From Gambelia wislizenii (Eukaryota; Chordata; Lepidosauria; Squamata; Crotaphytidae), in the NCBI GenBank assembly GCA_030847615.1, contig JAUMIR010000001.1, positions 61,641,501 through 61,705,500 of the forward strand: a stretch of 64,000 bases of DNA, read 5' to 3'. The notes beneath the pieces are model-generated. The model was not told where the DNA came from, ran no database searches, and worked only from the letters and a program-made list of their open reading frames with translations. Shown here piece after piece: positions 20,606 to 32,348 of this stretch. How positions within the stretch are numbered: position 1 is the first letter of the stretch; each line of letters starts with the position of its first letter. A program made the position numbers and the translations under genes.

Positions 20606-22479
20606 TAAAATTGATGTATGCCATAGTGCCAAAACCATATAACCTATACACCTGAAAGTTGATATGGCTACTAAGATGACCCTGGAAGTTAGTTTTAAAA
20701 TTAATATTAAATACTGTCTTAAGCCTCCAGTGCCACAATGAATCTGCTATTAGATTACAGATCTGGGAACAGGGGTGGCACGTAAGAGAAGGCCTCCTCC
20801 TGTATCTTCAACTAGGCAAAATTAATAACCATCTACTTGCCTCTTCTGTCTTCAGGGAAAAAAAACAAAAACAAAAACAGCTCCAGGTCTGCTGCTGGTA
20901 AGTGTTCAGAGAAGAGTTAGAAGATGGAAAGGCCAAATGAGTGCAAGGGTAGAGTTTGAGAGAGACTACCAGGAAAGAAAAAACGTGTGGGATGAGAGAA
21001 GAGAAATAGCACTGGAATGAGGGAGATATAAGAGTTAGAGTATGAGTATTAGTCTGAATGAATATTAGAGTGGGGAGAGAGAAAGATTACCATGGGGAGA
21101 GAAGAGAATTTGGAATGATGGAGGGGAGAGAGAAAGAGAGAGCACTCCTGTGTGAGGGTGCAATTAATGGATTTTTAATCTAGATGAAGCTTGGTGGTTT
21201 TACTAGTGCAAAATAATTATCAGGGGCTCAATGCCTTTCCCATGCAAATTTCTTACCAACAGCTATTTCTATGTAACTAAATAGCTTTGCCCTTCACAAT
21301 GTGTGAGTTACAAACTTTAGATAATTCCTTGGTGGCTTCTTTCAACAGTCAAGATCTAACCTGCGGAAAATAGTTTGCTTTTATCTCTACTATAGGATAA
21401 AAGGTATTTCAAAAACAACACAGAAGCCATGCCGCTTTATGGATCTCACAGATTTGCCTTTTAAATTTCAACATCTCAGAAGACATTCTTTTATTTATAA
21501 TACTCACTTGTAAAGTCAATCAGAACATCTTCTCAGCAGGAGCCTGGATTAAAACCTATGTCTCCAGTAACAAAGTTCTGTGATTTTCTTCTCAGTCTGG
21601 TTTTAAAAAAATGCTGGAAAATAAATAAATTTTTAAAAATTCATCCAAAAAAAAAAAAAATTGGAGTGGCAAGATATGTGTAATGTGTCATAATACATGA
21701 ACATGTTATGTACATTGAGTGATAGAAATCAGAAGTTGCAAAGGTCAGCTCCTTCTCTTGCTGCCTTAATAATTCAAGGCTGACAGATATAACAACAGTC
21801 TTTGATAACAGAAGCTTCAAAGGTTTCTGTCAATCCCTTGCTCAGTCTTGTTGACTGCATCCTTCTTTTTTTCTGGTTTATTTCTGCATGACATCAATCC
21901 CTGCTTTTTAGTTTAAGGTACTTGTGGTAGGTATGGAAAAGGAATTTGTATTAACCCATTTTTAAAATGTGTCCAGCTAGTAATACCAGTGTAATTTGTC
22001 TGTATTAGTGAAAATGTCTTTCAAGCTATATGCAAATGCATGTGCATAATGCAAAATATTTATTGCTGAAAAATGTGTACAAGCATGTGTTTATCAATAG
22101 GAAATGTGTAGAAGCATGTATCTGTCAATGGGGAAAATGTCTTCGTTAGCAAAATTGTGTATGAAAGGCACCCAAAAAGTGGATATGGAAAAAACACACG
22201 ATTTACACGTGGGGAAGCCCTACAAACTATCTCCATCAGAAATGTTTAAAAAGTTCAATGAGAATTCAGAGAAACCCGACTAAAATGAGGAGTTCTTTAG
22301 ACAAGAAGATATAATGCTGATTGCTGTGCATTAACACAAAATTCACAGCAGCATTCATTTGTCTCCATGATCCTTTGGCAAAGTTGTTGGTATGCGAAGC
22401 TATCCATGTTTGAAGTTCACACATAACCATGCCTGCAAATCAACATGGGGGCCAAGAGTGAATTACTTGTGTTGTTATT
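20606..22479. other. No recognised gene; purine-rich and AT-rich stretches
   Basis: A strongly purine-rich strand (GAGAGAAAG-type) occupies about 20880-21150, and an A-run lies at about 21646-21660. The rest is AT-rich without coding potential or a named repeat. Confidence 0.45.
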
Positions 22480-22755
22480 CTCCACAAGTTGTCACTACTG
22501 CACAGTATTTTTTAAAACTGCGAATCAAAGGTGTGCAAGTGTGACCTTCTGCTTAAAAAAGTGTTTTGGTCACCTCCGTGCAGCAAAAAAGGGCATGATC
22601 GGCAACACAAAACTCCAAAATTGTGCTTCCAGCCACTTCATAGCCAGCAAGCCAATCAGCTTTCCACTTCCGCCCTTGCCAAGAATGCATTGCCCTGAGA
22701 TTGAGACAATTTCACACTAGTAGTGACTAGTTCATTCATATTTTCTATGCCTCAA
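22480..22755. repeat. Dispersed repeat shared with 35.3 kb
   Basis: The segments TGCACAGTATTTTTTAAAAC and GTGTGCAAGTGTGAC, and a CCAATCAGCTTTCCACTTCC region, occur in similar order at about 35305-35570. It is probably a non-autonomous DNA element, but I see no clear termini. Confidence 0.45.
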
Positions 22756-22806
22756 TACATTCTCCTCCCCTACCAGTTTACATCAATAAAAATATGTTGA
22801 CTCATA

Positions 22807-23415
22807 GGAGGTTTTCAGATGCTCTAAATATGGCATGATAACGATGCCAAGAGATCGCTAAAGGGCTTGCACTTCAGATAACACCGTTCCCCTCTCATTA
22901 TACTCCCGTTTGGCTGTTGTTATACTGGCACTTCTTTTTATTGATGGGCTAAGCTGTTAATGAATCCCCCATTCCGTTTCTGTCATGGAATGTCCTGCAA
23001 ATGAAAAGGTGTCCCATTATGCTGGTACGATCCCAGCGTCAGTGGGAGGTCCATGCCAGAACACTTCCAGGTGAGATTCAGACATCCAGGTAAGTGACAC
23101 ACTTTTTTGTACTCTCCCCAGGTTACTTGTTATGTTTTAAGTGTGTTTTTGTGCTTGCTGATACTCTTTTACTTTTATTTTGCTTTTAAAATTTGAATTT
23201 CCCATGTTTTCGTCCTCTTGTGAGAATGGCCAGGATTTCAAACTGGGAAGTGAATAGAGCTCTATTTGAGCTCCATTCATTCCTGGGCAACAATGAAAAT
23301 GCTACCAAGGTAGGTCTGAAATTTTAGTTGATTGTGTCATGATGAGGACAGGAGAGGAGCGGGAAAGGAGATTGCAGGACGGGAACACGTTTTTTGTTCC
23401 CGTCTGAAAATCTCC
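22807..23415. mobile_element. MITE with GGAG-TTTTCAGA termini
   Basis: The left end GGAGGTTTTCAGA and right end TCTGAAAATCTCC are inverted repeats with one mismatch. ATA lies outside each end (22804-22806 and 23416-23418), a 3-bp target duplication. The interior contains the CCAGGTTACTTG block seen in related elements and a GAGCTC-centred palindrome at about 23245-23280. There is no coding capacity. Confidence 0.68.
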
Positions 23416-23418
23416 ATA

Positions 23419-23905
23419 TAGCAAGGGTTGAGAGTTGGAATGCTCCTGTAGCAAATGAAATCAAGGCAACATTTTAGTAAAAAAAAGAAACAATTGTCTT
23501 CTTAGGAAAGGAGGGCATGGGCTATGGGACTTGGGTGCTGTCTCCAGCAGCTGTGCCCTATGTTCAGTCATGTATTTGTTTATTGGAAGTTTTGGAAGCA
23601 AAGTGGCATCAATACTTGTAAAGTGATTAGTGAGGAGAGTCTAGATAATGTCTGCCCCCCCCTTTTTTTTACCTCTCTGTACCTTTCTTTGGCCTATGTG
23701 CTCAAGTCTTTTGCTTACTTCTTGCTTACAGATGTTACTTCCCCCTTCTCTCAAAAAGTTAGTCTGTTTCCTTTTGTTTGAAAGGAGCATCCATGAGGCT
23801 CCAACCCCAACAATGGATGTTAACTTGCACAGATAAGAGCCAGATTCTAACCAAGTTTAGGTCAATTTCTTTTGTCTATCTCCTTTACTATCCTAGGATG
23901 GATTT
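23419..23905. other. No recognised feature
   Basis: Short frames only. No named repeat or gene. Confidence 0.4.
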
Positions 23906-23910
23906 CCTGA

Positions 23911-24300
23911 GATGATGATGATGATGATGATGATTTATATCCTGTCTCTCCCATCAGGATCAGGGTGGCAAACATCATATAAAACATTAAACAACAACCC
24001 AGCACAAATAGTCAAACAACATTATTAAAACAGCTATACAATAATAAATTAATTCAAATTCTAAATATAGAATACAAATATCAAAATAAACTTAAAATGG
24101 AGAAAGACATAAAATGGAGTATAGAGAGTAGCAAAGTAGTGAACAACAAGTGACAAAATGGCAAAGTGGCAGCCAAACATCCAACCTAATCTGGGAAGGC
24201 CTGCTGGAAGAGATCCATCTTAACAGCCTTCTTAAAAGATCCCAGATCATCAAGATATTGGATCTGCTCCAGCAGGCCATTCCACAGTCTGGGAGTAGTG
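23911..24300 (-). mobile_element. L2-type LINE 3' end
   Basis: Read on the minus strand, the sequence encodes a relic of the L2/CR1-group ORF2 C-terminus (around TGTGGAATGGCCTGC and AAGATGGATCTCTTCC). It runs into an AT-rich 3' UTR that ends in an (ATC)n tail, seen here as GATGATGATG at 23914-23932. It is 5'-truncated and degenerate. Confidence 0.65.
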
Positions 24301-24310
24301 GCAGAGAAAT

Positions 24311-24660
24311 TCAAAAAAAGAAAACAAAAAGAACAAAGAAAAAGTAACACAAAGCACAGGAACATACTTTAAAATTCCCAAGAACCCTGGGGATAGTCAT
24401 AAAAAGTATGTCACTTACCTGCATGTTGTAATCTCATCTGGAAGTGTTCGCACCAGACCGGCCATTCTCGCTGCAATGGTGCGAGGTTTCACACGGCAGC
24501 AGTACCAACACTAAAGCGCCATGGGGATCTAGTCATCAGTTAAAAAGTATGGGTTTTGGCAGGGACATAAATGCGAAAGGGCAACGTTGTGTGGTATGTG
24601 CACCCATTCGCATTTATGTGGCATCATTATGATACCGTATTTAGTGCATCTGATAAAGTC
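24311..24660. mobile_element. MITE fragment (TCTGATAAAGTCC terminus)
   Basis: The right end TCTGATAAAGTCC and the interior (AACACAAAGCACAGGAACAT, TTTTGGCAGGGACATAAATG, GGCATCATTATGATACCGTA) match the element at 3411-3925. The left terminus is missing at the junction with the L2 fragment. Confidence 0.58.
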
Positions 24661-24661
24661 C

Positions 24662-25317
24662 TAAGTGTAAGTTTTTTCTTCTTTAATTTTCAAGACCATC
24701 TAGAATAATGTATCCTGTTTCTATAACAAGCTCATGTTGTAGTATCCCTGCAGCATTCTGTTTAGTATGGATACCAAGTATTCCTTTAGGATGTATTTAT
24801 AAATTTATTTTCTGCCCACCAGTGTCTCCAAGATTACACTGCTATCCACATCAGACTAGTCTGTGGGCTCTTGGCTTGGAAACACCAGAGTTAGCTTCCC
24901 TCTAAAGGCAAACATGAGCAGCCTCACTCAAAGCACCCCCTAGAGGCCAAAATGCTGCCACCACCCACTTAAATATTTATGACCAGCCCAGTGGGAGACT
25001 GCATAACCAGTGGGTCTACTTGTCACTGTAGAACTAACCAACTCCTCCCTCCTATCCCCAGAGAGAAGGAAATGTAGCAATGAACAAGAGATAAGGTGTG
25101 TGCAGCATCAGCGTATAGGAAAATGAGAAAAAGCTTATTTAAATAACAAGTTCAAGTCATGCAAATCTCTCATGAGCACAGGTACCTTCCATGCCCCCAG
25201 GTATACTTTAGAGTTACAGAAATAGCAAAAGAATGGAATTACATTGAGCTACATTCAGCAATGTTCAGCTACCTTCAGCCAAAGTTTAACAAATCAAATA
25301 GAAATGCCCTGATGCAA
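24662..25317. other. No recognised feature
   Basis: No gene or repeat could be named here. Confidence 0.4.
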
Positions 25318-25319
25318 CA

Positions 25320-26105
25320 TCTCTCTCTCTCCAGCTTTCCTTCGCAAATGAAGATTGAGGAAGGACTCATCCTGCACTTTCTGTAAGCGTGCTGATGACC
25401 GAAAAGGCCAATCCAAGCTAAACATGTCTGGTTGCAGAAAGTACAGCAGAAGGTGTCCTTAGGTGATGATTTGGGGTTGTGATTCTTTCTGCATTATCTT
25501 CAAGACTTCAAGACTTCAAGACTCTTCAAGACTTGTTTGGCATGAGTTCTCAAATAAGGCTGCAGCATTGTGGATAGTGTTTCTCCAAGCCTCCTGATGT
25601 GAGGCCATGGCAGACCATTGTTGGTGATCAATTTGGCCGAGCTTGAGATATTGTTTCAGGGAGTCCTTGTATCACTTTTTTGGAGCATCCCTCTTACACT
25701 GACCCGTGGCGAGTTCACCATAGAGTACTATTTTTGGGAGGCAATGGTCCTCCATCCTAGAAACATGCCCTGCCCAGTGCAGCTGTGTTCTCAATATCAA
25801 TGCTGGTGATCCCTGCTTGCTCAAGGACAGCAACATTCATCACATAGTCAGTCCAATGTATATTTAGGATTGTGCATATTCAGTGCTGATGAAAGCGTTC
25901 GAGGAGCCATAAGTGTTAGCAATAGGTGACCCATGTTTCAGACCTGTAAAGGAGAATAGACAGTACAATGGCTCTATACACACTGATTTTTGTGCTTTGC
26001 CTCAGGTGTTTGTTACTCCAAACTCTTTTGTAAAGTCTTCCAAATGTGCTATATGCCTTTGCTAATCTGTGATCGATCTCTTTGTCAATCTTGGCATCAA
26101 TGGAA
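25320..26105 (-). mobile_element. LINE 3' end (16.8-kb clade), 5'-truncated
   Basis: On the minus strand this matches the last ~800 bp of the LINE at 16.8-20.6 kb, from the GATGCCAAGATTGACAAAGA region to the (AG)n tail (plus strand CTCTCTCTCTCC at 25319). The frame is broken. A small AAGACTTC tandem repeat (about 25498-25530) has arisen within it. Confidence 0.72.
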
Positions 26106-27047
26106 AGGGATGCAACATCTAAACAGTCCCTAAAGATTCAACTCACAATCTCAAGCAGTCATACATAGGATGCAGTTCATATTCATCTGGAATCAGGGGA
26201 GCTGTGAGCTAGGCCAGCCTGCCCTGCTCTAACAGCTATCCCTGGCCTCTCTTTGCTCTAAAACATGGTGTTCATTTCAGAACCTCCCTTGTCCGTCTCA
26301 AACCTCATGGTCTTACCCAAGCCATGTGCTCACACAAAGCAATCATATCTTATTTGGAATTCTCACTCTGGCATTCTTGATTGGTCCAGCCTGCCTCAGG
26401 TGATCTGTTGTCATTGATGATGCTATCTCTGAAGATTCTGTGGAGGTGGTGTTTTAGACCCTTACCTCCAGTTCACCCTTTCCTTACCTGAAGCCATGCT
26501 GACAAGACAATCACTGTTTGCAGATAATGGGAAATGTAGTCTTTGCAGAATGATGGGAGTGGCATCACCCCACAGGCAGGATGATGGGAACTCCATCATG
26601 ACACATGGCATGTAGTAACCACATGTCCCTTGATGCAACCCTGCCCTGACAACACCAAATCTATGTCAATGGAGAGTTGGGGGAGCAACTATTTTACTTT
26701 AGCTAGATGCACTGGGACAGGCATCCTCAGGGTCTTCCAATTCTCTGAAGGTCCTAGATGATGATGTTATTTTTGTGTTCATCTAAAGAAAAATAGCTGG
26801 ATCCATCTCTGTAGCTCCTCCTGCTTTCTACTGGCATAGAAATGCCTGTAAATTGGATTTCTCTATTATAACTCACAATTAGCCAAGATCTCTAAAGAGA
26901 GATCATATGCTCAATGCACCACAACTAGTGGTGGAGAGGCTGAAATGCACCAGTTGACACTGTCAGGGGGAGGGGTGATACCAGCCTTAGTGATGCCACA
27001 GACCACAATACAAAGGTGCTCTTCAGTTTCTCAGAGGGTGTTCAGCC
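26106..27047. other. No recognised feature
   Basis: Unassigned sequence. Nothing coding is supported. Confidence 0.4.
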
Positions 27048-27050
27048 TAG

Positions 27051-27774
27051 GGAGATTATCAGATGCACCAAATGTGGCAAGATCACAATGCCAGCAAAAC
27101 ACAAAAGGACAACAATATCAGACGATGTCATCCTTTTGGGTTCCCGCTGCCATTATGCTAACTATCTTTTTATTGATGGCTTCAGCCATCAATAGATCCC
27201 CATGCTGCTTTTATGCCAGCATTGCCAGCGTGGAAAACTGGGCCAGTTAAATCTAATCGCTGCAGCAAGAATGGCCAGTCCAGTGCAAACACTTCTGGGT
27301 GGGATTGGGACATTCAGGTAAGTTTCACTCTTTTTATGACCCTCCCTAGGTTACTTGGGACCTTTAAAGTATGTGTATGTGCTTTGTGAAACTTTAAATG
27401 TGTTTATGTTGTTGTTGTTATTTTAAATAAAGTTTTATTGATTTAACAAAGAAAAAGTTGTACAGTTATTATTTTTTAATAGGAACAATACCAGAAGAAC
27501 CGGTGTCATAGATGGTAAAACAACTATACAAAACAAAATTAAAACATAACAAACACAGAGAGAAAATTTCCTACACAAGAAAGTCTTCTGGGATTTTGAG
27601 TGAGGAAGTGAGTGGGGCTCTGTTCACTTTCTCTTTATTAATGATGAGCCTTTGCTGGGAGAAGAAGGTGTGTGTGTGTGTGTGTGTGTGTGAAACATTC
27701 CTTTGGTGGCATAGAAATGTTTTTTATTTATGCCGGCAAAAGAATGTTTTAAACTGGCTTGCCTGATAATCTCC
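27051..27774. mobile_element. MITE with GGAGATTATCAG termini and inner insertion
   Basis: GGAGATTATCAG at the left end is exactly reversed as CTGATAATCTCC at 27763-27774. Outer flanks are TAG and GAG, an imperfect 3-bp match. The interior has the CCTCCCTAGGTTACTTGGGA block common to the family, an AT-rich insertion at about 27405-27560 that may be a LINE 3' UTR scrap, and a (TG)n run at 27669-27692. Confidence 0.65.
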
Positions 27775-28059
27775 GAGGATACAAATAAAGGCTTATGGTG
27801 CTTTTTTTATTGGCAACTTTTGAAATATTTCCCATAAGAAAGGATAGAAATTGGTCCCTTTCATTTTGCTCCAGAGACAGTGAGAGAAAATAGATAGCTG
27901 TAGAACACCAGTAGCTGCTTACTGCTCCATTATCTGACATAACAACAACAACAACAACATTTATTTGTATCCTACCCCTCTACAAAATGCAATCGGAGCA
28001 GCTTATAGCATTTACAATATACATACAAAACCCTCCCTTCCACCCACCCCCTTAAAATA

Positions 28060-29175
28060 CAGTTGTCCCTCCACATTCGCGAACTTGACATTCGCGGATT
28101 CGGTTATTCACGGTTTTGGGAGGGCCCCCCTGGGCCCCCCCAAAACCGCGACACGGGGCCTCCAGAGGCCCCGTGAAAGACCTGGGGAGGGGTGGGGAGG
28201 CCTTCGCGGGACGCCCGGAGGCCCTCCGGAGGCCCCGTGAAAGACCTGGGGAGGGGTGGGGAGGCCTTCGCGGGACGCCCGGAGGCCCTCCGGAGGCCCC
28301 GCGAAGGCCTGGGGAGGGGTGGGGAGGCCTTCGCGGGGCCTAGGAAGGCCCCGTGAAGGCCTGGGGAGGGAGGGAGGGAGGGCCGGGGAGGCCTCCGCGG
28401 GGCCTAGGAAGGCCCCGCAAAGGCCTGCGGAGGGAGGGAGGGAGGGAGGGCCGGGGAGGCCTCCGTGGGGCCTAGCAAGGCCCCGCGAAGGCCTGGGCAG
28501 AGAGGGAGGGAGGGCCGGGGAGACCTCCGCGGGGCCTAGCAAGGCCCTGCGAAGGCCTGGGCAGGGAGGGAGGGAGGGCCGGGGAGGCCTCCGCGGGGCC
28601 TAGCAAGGCCCTGCGAAGACCTGGGCAGGGAGGGAGGCCTAGGGCCGGGGAGACCTCCGCGGGGCTTAGGAAGGCCCCGCGAAGGCCTGGGTAGGTAGGT
28701 AGGTAGGGAGGGCCGGGGAGACCTCCGCGGGGCATAGGAAGGCCCCGTGAAGGCCTGGGGAGGGAGGGAGGGAGGGAGGGCTGGGGAGGCCTCCACGGGG
28801 CCTAGGAAGGCCCCGCGAAGGCCTGGGGAGGGAGGGAGGGAGGGCCGGGGAGACCTCCGCGGGGCCTAGCAAGGCCCCGCGAAGGCCTGGGCAGGGAGGG
28901 AGGGAGGGCCGGGGAGGCCTCCGCGGGGCCTAGCAAGGCCCCGCGAAGGCCTGGGCAGGGAGGGAGGTAGGGCCGGGGAGGCCTCCGCGGGGCCTAGCAA
29001 GGCCCCGCGAAGGCCTGGGCAGTGAGGGAGGTAGGGCCGGGGAGACCTCCGCGGGGCCTAGCAAGGCCCCGCAAAGGCCTGGGGAGGGAGGGGGAGGGGT
29101 GTTTGTTATTCGCGGATTTTTCACATTCGCGGGGGTCCGCAGAACGGAACCCCCGCGAATGTGAAGGGACGACTG
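28060..29175. mobile_element. Tigger-like MITE with minisatellite, third copy (inverted)
   Basis: It starts CAGTTGTCCCTCCACATTCG and its other end in reverse is CAGTCGTCCCTTCACATTCG. TA flanks both ends (28058-28059 and 29176-29177). It is the same structure as at 4547-5837 but in the opposite orientation. Near its right end TTCGCGGGGGTCCGCAG and its mirror form a subterminal hairpin. No transposase is present. Confidence 0.73.
28165..29092. repeat. GC-rich minisatellite of the third Tigger-like copy
   Basis: About 15 units of roughly 55-68 bp, built on GGGGAGGCCTTCGCGGG and CCTCCGCGGGGCCTAGCAAG with GGGAGGGAGGG runs. G runs on the plus strand give G-quadruplex potential. Frames of 85-145 codons on both strands are by-products of the repeat. 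Confidence 0.88.
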
Positions 29176-29554
29176 TACAATTAAATAATTAAATGTTTAA
29201 AAAATACTTAATAAATACAAAAAATAACACAATAAAATAACTGGATAGGGATCGGACTAATAAGATTTGTTTCTCTGATGGCTGGGTATCTATTCAGGAA
29301 AGGCCTGCCAGAAGAGATCCATCTTAAGAGCTTTTTAAAAGCTATTCAGGGTGGTAATGTGACAGATCTCGTCCGGCAGGCCGTTCCCTAATGTGGAAGC
29401 AATAGCTGAAAAGGTCCTCTGGACTGATAGTATTAGAACTATAGCTTCAGTATTTGAGTAGGCAGTGGCAGTGGCAACTTAGCTTGCCATTTATTGCAAG
29501 AACTGACACTTCTGATGAGAGAAACTATTGGTTTGGATGAATTATTTTTAAAGT

Positions 29555-29795
29555 GAAGACGATTAATCATTCTTTCCTGACCTTGGACTGGCTACGATTT
29601 ATGACTGTTTTATTTCTTGCTGGCTTTGTTTATCTGGACTTGCTGAATGACTTTTGGACTGGCTGATGATCATTCTATTGCTTCTTCCCTCATCCTGCTG
29701 GATACCCTGCAACTGAACTGAACTAGATTAAGTCCTCAACAACTCTTACATTCCAACCACCTGGTTTCTGGGTCTCTTGTTGACTGGAGGATAGG
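29555..29795 (+). repeat. Dispersed repeat shared with 10.8 kb
   Basis: CTTGGACTGGCTACGATTTA, GGACTGGCTGATGATCA and CATTCCAACCACCTGG appear in the same order as at 10785-11045. The shared segment is about 240 bp and probably derives from a retroelement. The termini are not visible. Confidence 0.5.
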
Positions 29796-29954
29796 ACAGG
29801 TTTCTGATGACTCCCCTATTTTTAGCATTTTCTCTTTAATTTGTTGAATCCACACAACTGACATAGGTATTCTTGCTAAATACTTGTTATAGTACTTGTT
29901 GAAGCAATTAACTTTATTTTGCAAAACTGGCAGATTCCAGAAACTTGGGGGGGG

Positions 29955-30505
29955 GGGAAACAAATATTGGCTTCCAGTCCATTTCCAGGCTGAATTCAAA
30001 ATGCTGGTTTTGACCTTTAAAGCTCTAAATAGCTTGGGTCCAGACTCTTTGATGGGCTGTATCTCCCTATACATGCTGGCCCAAGTGTTAAGATTGGTGG
30101 TGGGGGACTTTCTCTCAGTCCCACCAGCTTCGCAGGTGTGGTTGGTGAGGGCTCGGGAGAGACCCTTCTCTGTGGCTGCTCCATGACTGTGGAACTCCTT
30201 TCCATGGGAGGTCCAGTTGGCCCCCTCTCTGCTCTCTTTTTGATGGCAGCTGAAGTCATTTTTATTTAGGCAGGGATTTGAAATGTACATTTAATTGGTG
30301 TGCTGCTTTTATTACATTTTTATGATTTTATGCTTTTAATTCATGTGTTTTAATTATATTTTTAACAAATGATAATTTAATTATTTTTTAACTTGTATAT
30401 GTGTGATGTTTTTAGCTGTATTTTTAAATTATTGTAACCTATCTTGGATCCCATCTTGGGAGAAAGGTGGGATATAACTCTAATAAATAAATGAAAAATA
30501 AATAC
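29955..30505 (+). mobile_element. L2-type LINE 3' end
   Basis: The sequence encodes the L2 ORF2 C-terminal motif series (YWLPVHFQAEFKML, LVVGDFLSVPP, RPFSVAAP, then LWNSFPWEV after a stop). It continues through an AT-rich 3' UTR ending ATAACTCTAATAAATAAATG. The coding part is broken by at least one stop. Confidence 0.75.
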
Positions 30506-30641
30506 CCAAAGAGGAACAGGACTTGACATTGACTAGAAGTTATAGACCAATTTCATTGTTGAATAATGACTATAAATGTTTCATGATGATTTTGGCAGAA
30601 AGGCTGAAAATAATTCTACAGGATTTTATTCCTGGGAATCA

Positions 30642-30940
30642 AAACTCGACACATGCAAATAAACTTCACCCAGGGACAGGGGGATTTCCAGCAGACAATG
30701 GTCCATTAGCCAAAAAGACACTAATGCTCTTTTCATATCCTCCCACCCTAAGAACTAGCCATTCAAATACACAAATTTAAATATTCTCTCCAACAGGGAC
30801 TCACAGTATATAAACCCCCCACACACCTACCCCACCATTCTCTGAAGATGCCAGTTACAGATGTAGGCCAAACGTCAGGAATAAACTCTTCCAGAACACG
30901 GCCTCACTGCCCAGAAAAAAACCCATGGAAAACCAATGCT
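30642..30940 (+). mobile_element. Penelope-like element 3' end
   Basis: It contains the Penelope terminal signature CTCTGAAGATGCCAGTTACA and GGCCAAACGTCAGGAATAAA, matching the copies at 35.9-36.2 and 46.9-47.2 kb. It interrupts the L1 RT region just after the encoded IPGNQN segment. Confidence 0.75.
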
Positions 30941-31620
30941 TTTTGTTTTTTTTGTTTTTGTTTTTCCTAAGAAACAGCTATGAGATTATGTTAGAATTGT
31001 TTTGGATATTATTGAATATTTAGAATTTCATAATGAAAAACAGGCTGCATTTATTTGAGCGGTGCTGAAAAAGCATTTCATAATTTGAACTAGACATTTG
31101 TTTTTAAAGTGCTAGAACAAATGGATTTTGGAGATAAATTTAACACTATTTTAGATGAATTTACAGTTCAAAGTGTGTAGATCTAATTGTGAATGGAGAA
31201 TTAGCAAAAAAAGAAGAAAAGAAAAGGTGAAATAGAGAGGGTTCAAGACAAGGGTGTCCACTGTCACCATTGTTATTTATTTTGATGTTGTACTGAATTG
31301 TAACCTAAGGTTCACTGAAAGAATCCAAGGTAGAAATGTTAGAAAATAAGTGTTTAAACTGAGGGCATTTGCTAATGATTTTGTTTTACTGTTTGACAAT
31401 GGATTGTATAATAGTGTTGTTGGGTAAACTGAAAGAATTTGGTGCAATGGCTAGTTTTAAGATAAATAAACAAAAGACCAAGATGTTAATGAAAAATATG
31501 ACTTTACAAAACAAAGAAGATTTAAAGTTTAAAACTAGATTTAAGATAGAAAAAGTTAAACATCTTGGTGTTAGTTTATCAAATACAAATTCTTCATTGT
31601 TTCAGAATAATTAAGTTAAG

Positions 31621-31717
31621 ATTTTCCTTGATATTTTTCTGTGCTGTGAGGCCATGTTCTGGAATAGTTTCTTTCTGACGTTTTGCCTGCATCTGTGGCT
31701 GGCATCCTCAGAGAATT
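31621..31717 (-). mobile_element. Penelope-like 3' end, short inverted fragment
   Basis: GATTTTCCTTGATATTTTTC through TGGCTGGCATCCTCAGAGAA is the reverse of the Penelope terminal sequence. L1 coding sequence resumes directly after it. Confidence 0.72.
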
Positions 31718-32348
31718 ATTTTAAGGTTTGGAAAGAAATTAAGAAAGATTTGGTAAGATGGGTGAATTTGAAATTATCAATGATGGGAAGAATTTCTGTG
31801 ATAAAAATGAATGTACTACCAAGAATGTTGTTCTTGTTTCAGACAATACTGGGTTTGACAAGTGGTGTACCTTTTAAACAATGACAGAGGTATTTGTCTA
31901 AGTTTATTTGTCAAGGGAAGAAACCTAGAGGCAGTCTAAAAATATTACAGAATGCAAAAGAAAGAGGAAGTATGGATTTACTGAATTTGAAATTGTACTT
32001 TGTGGCCTGTTGTTTTATTTGGCTGAAAGAGTAGGTAATATTTAGAAATAACAGGTTGTTGGAGTTGGAGGGATATAATTTGAGATTTGGGTGGCACAGA
32101 TATTTATTGTATAATAAAACACAAGTGAATATAGATTTTAAAAACCATCCTGTTAGGCATTCTTTATTAATAATATGAATGAATTATAAAAGCAGATTAT
32201 GTCCTAAAATGCCTTTATGGGTCTCAGCACAGGGCACATTTTATAGAAGAGATAATGCAGAAGCAAAGATGGTTAACTTATCAAGATATATTGGTGAAAT
32301 CTCAAGGTGAGTACAAAATTAAAAATAAAATGTAAGTACAGGGATTTA

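Larger units (their letters stand above)
27938..29430 (-). mobile_element. L2-type LINE 3' end, split by a Tigger-like element
   Basis: The left part (27938-28057) is the L2 3' tail region beginning with (AAC)n and TTTATTTGTATCCTACCCCT. The right part (29178-29430) carries the C-terminal coding remnant (AGGCCTGCCAGAAGAGATCC, GGCAGGCCGTTCCCTAATG). The two match the order seen in the copy at 23911-24300. A Tigger-like MITE separates them with TA on both sides. Confidence 0.65.

Noticed and set aside
28108..28872. Pro/Arg/Gly-rich frames of 68-144 codons
   Set aside because: Same minisatellite explanation in the third Tigger-like copy.
30017..30290. Minus-strand frames of 80-184 codons (29736-30290)
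   Set aside because: They are antisense to the L2 ORF2 C-terminus, which is recognisable on the plus strand.
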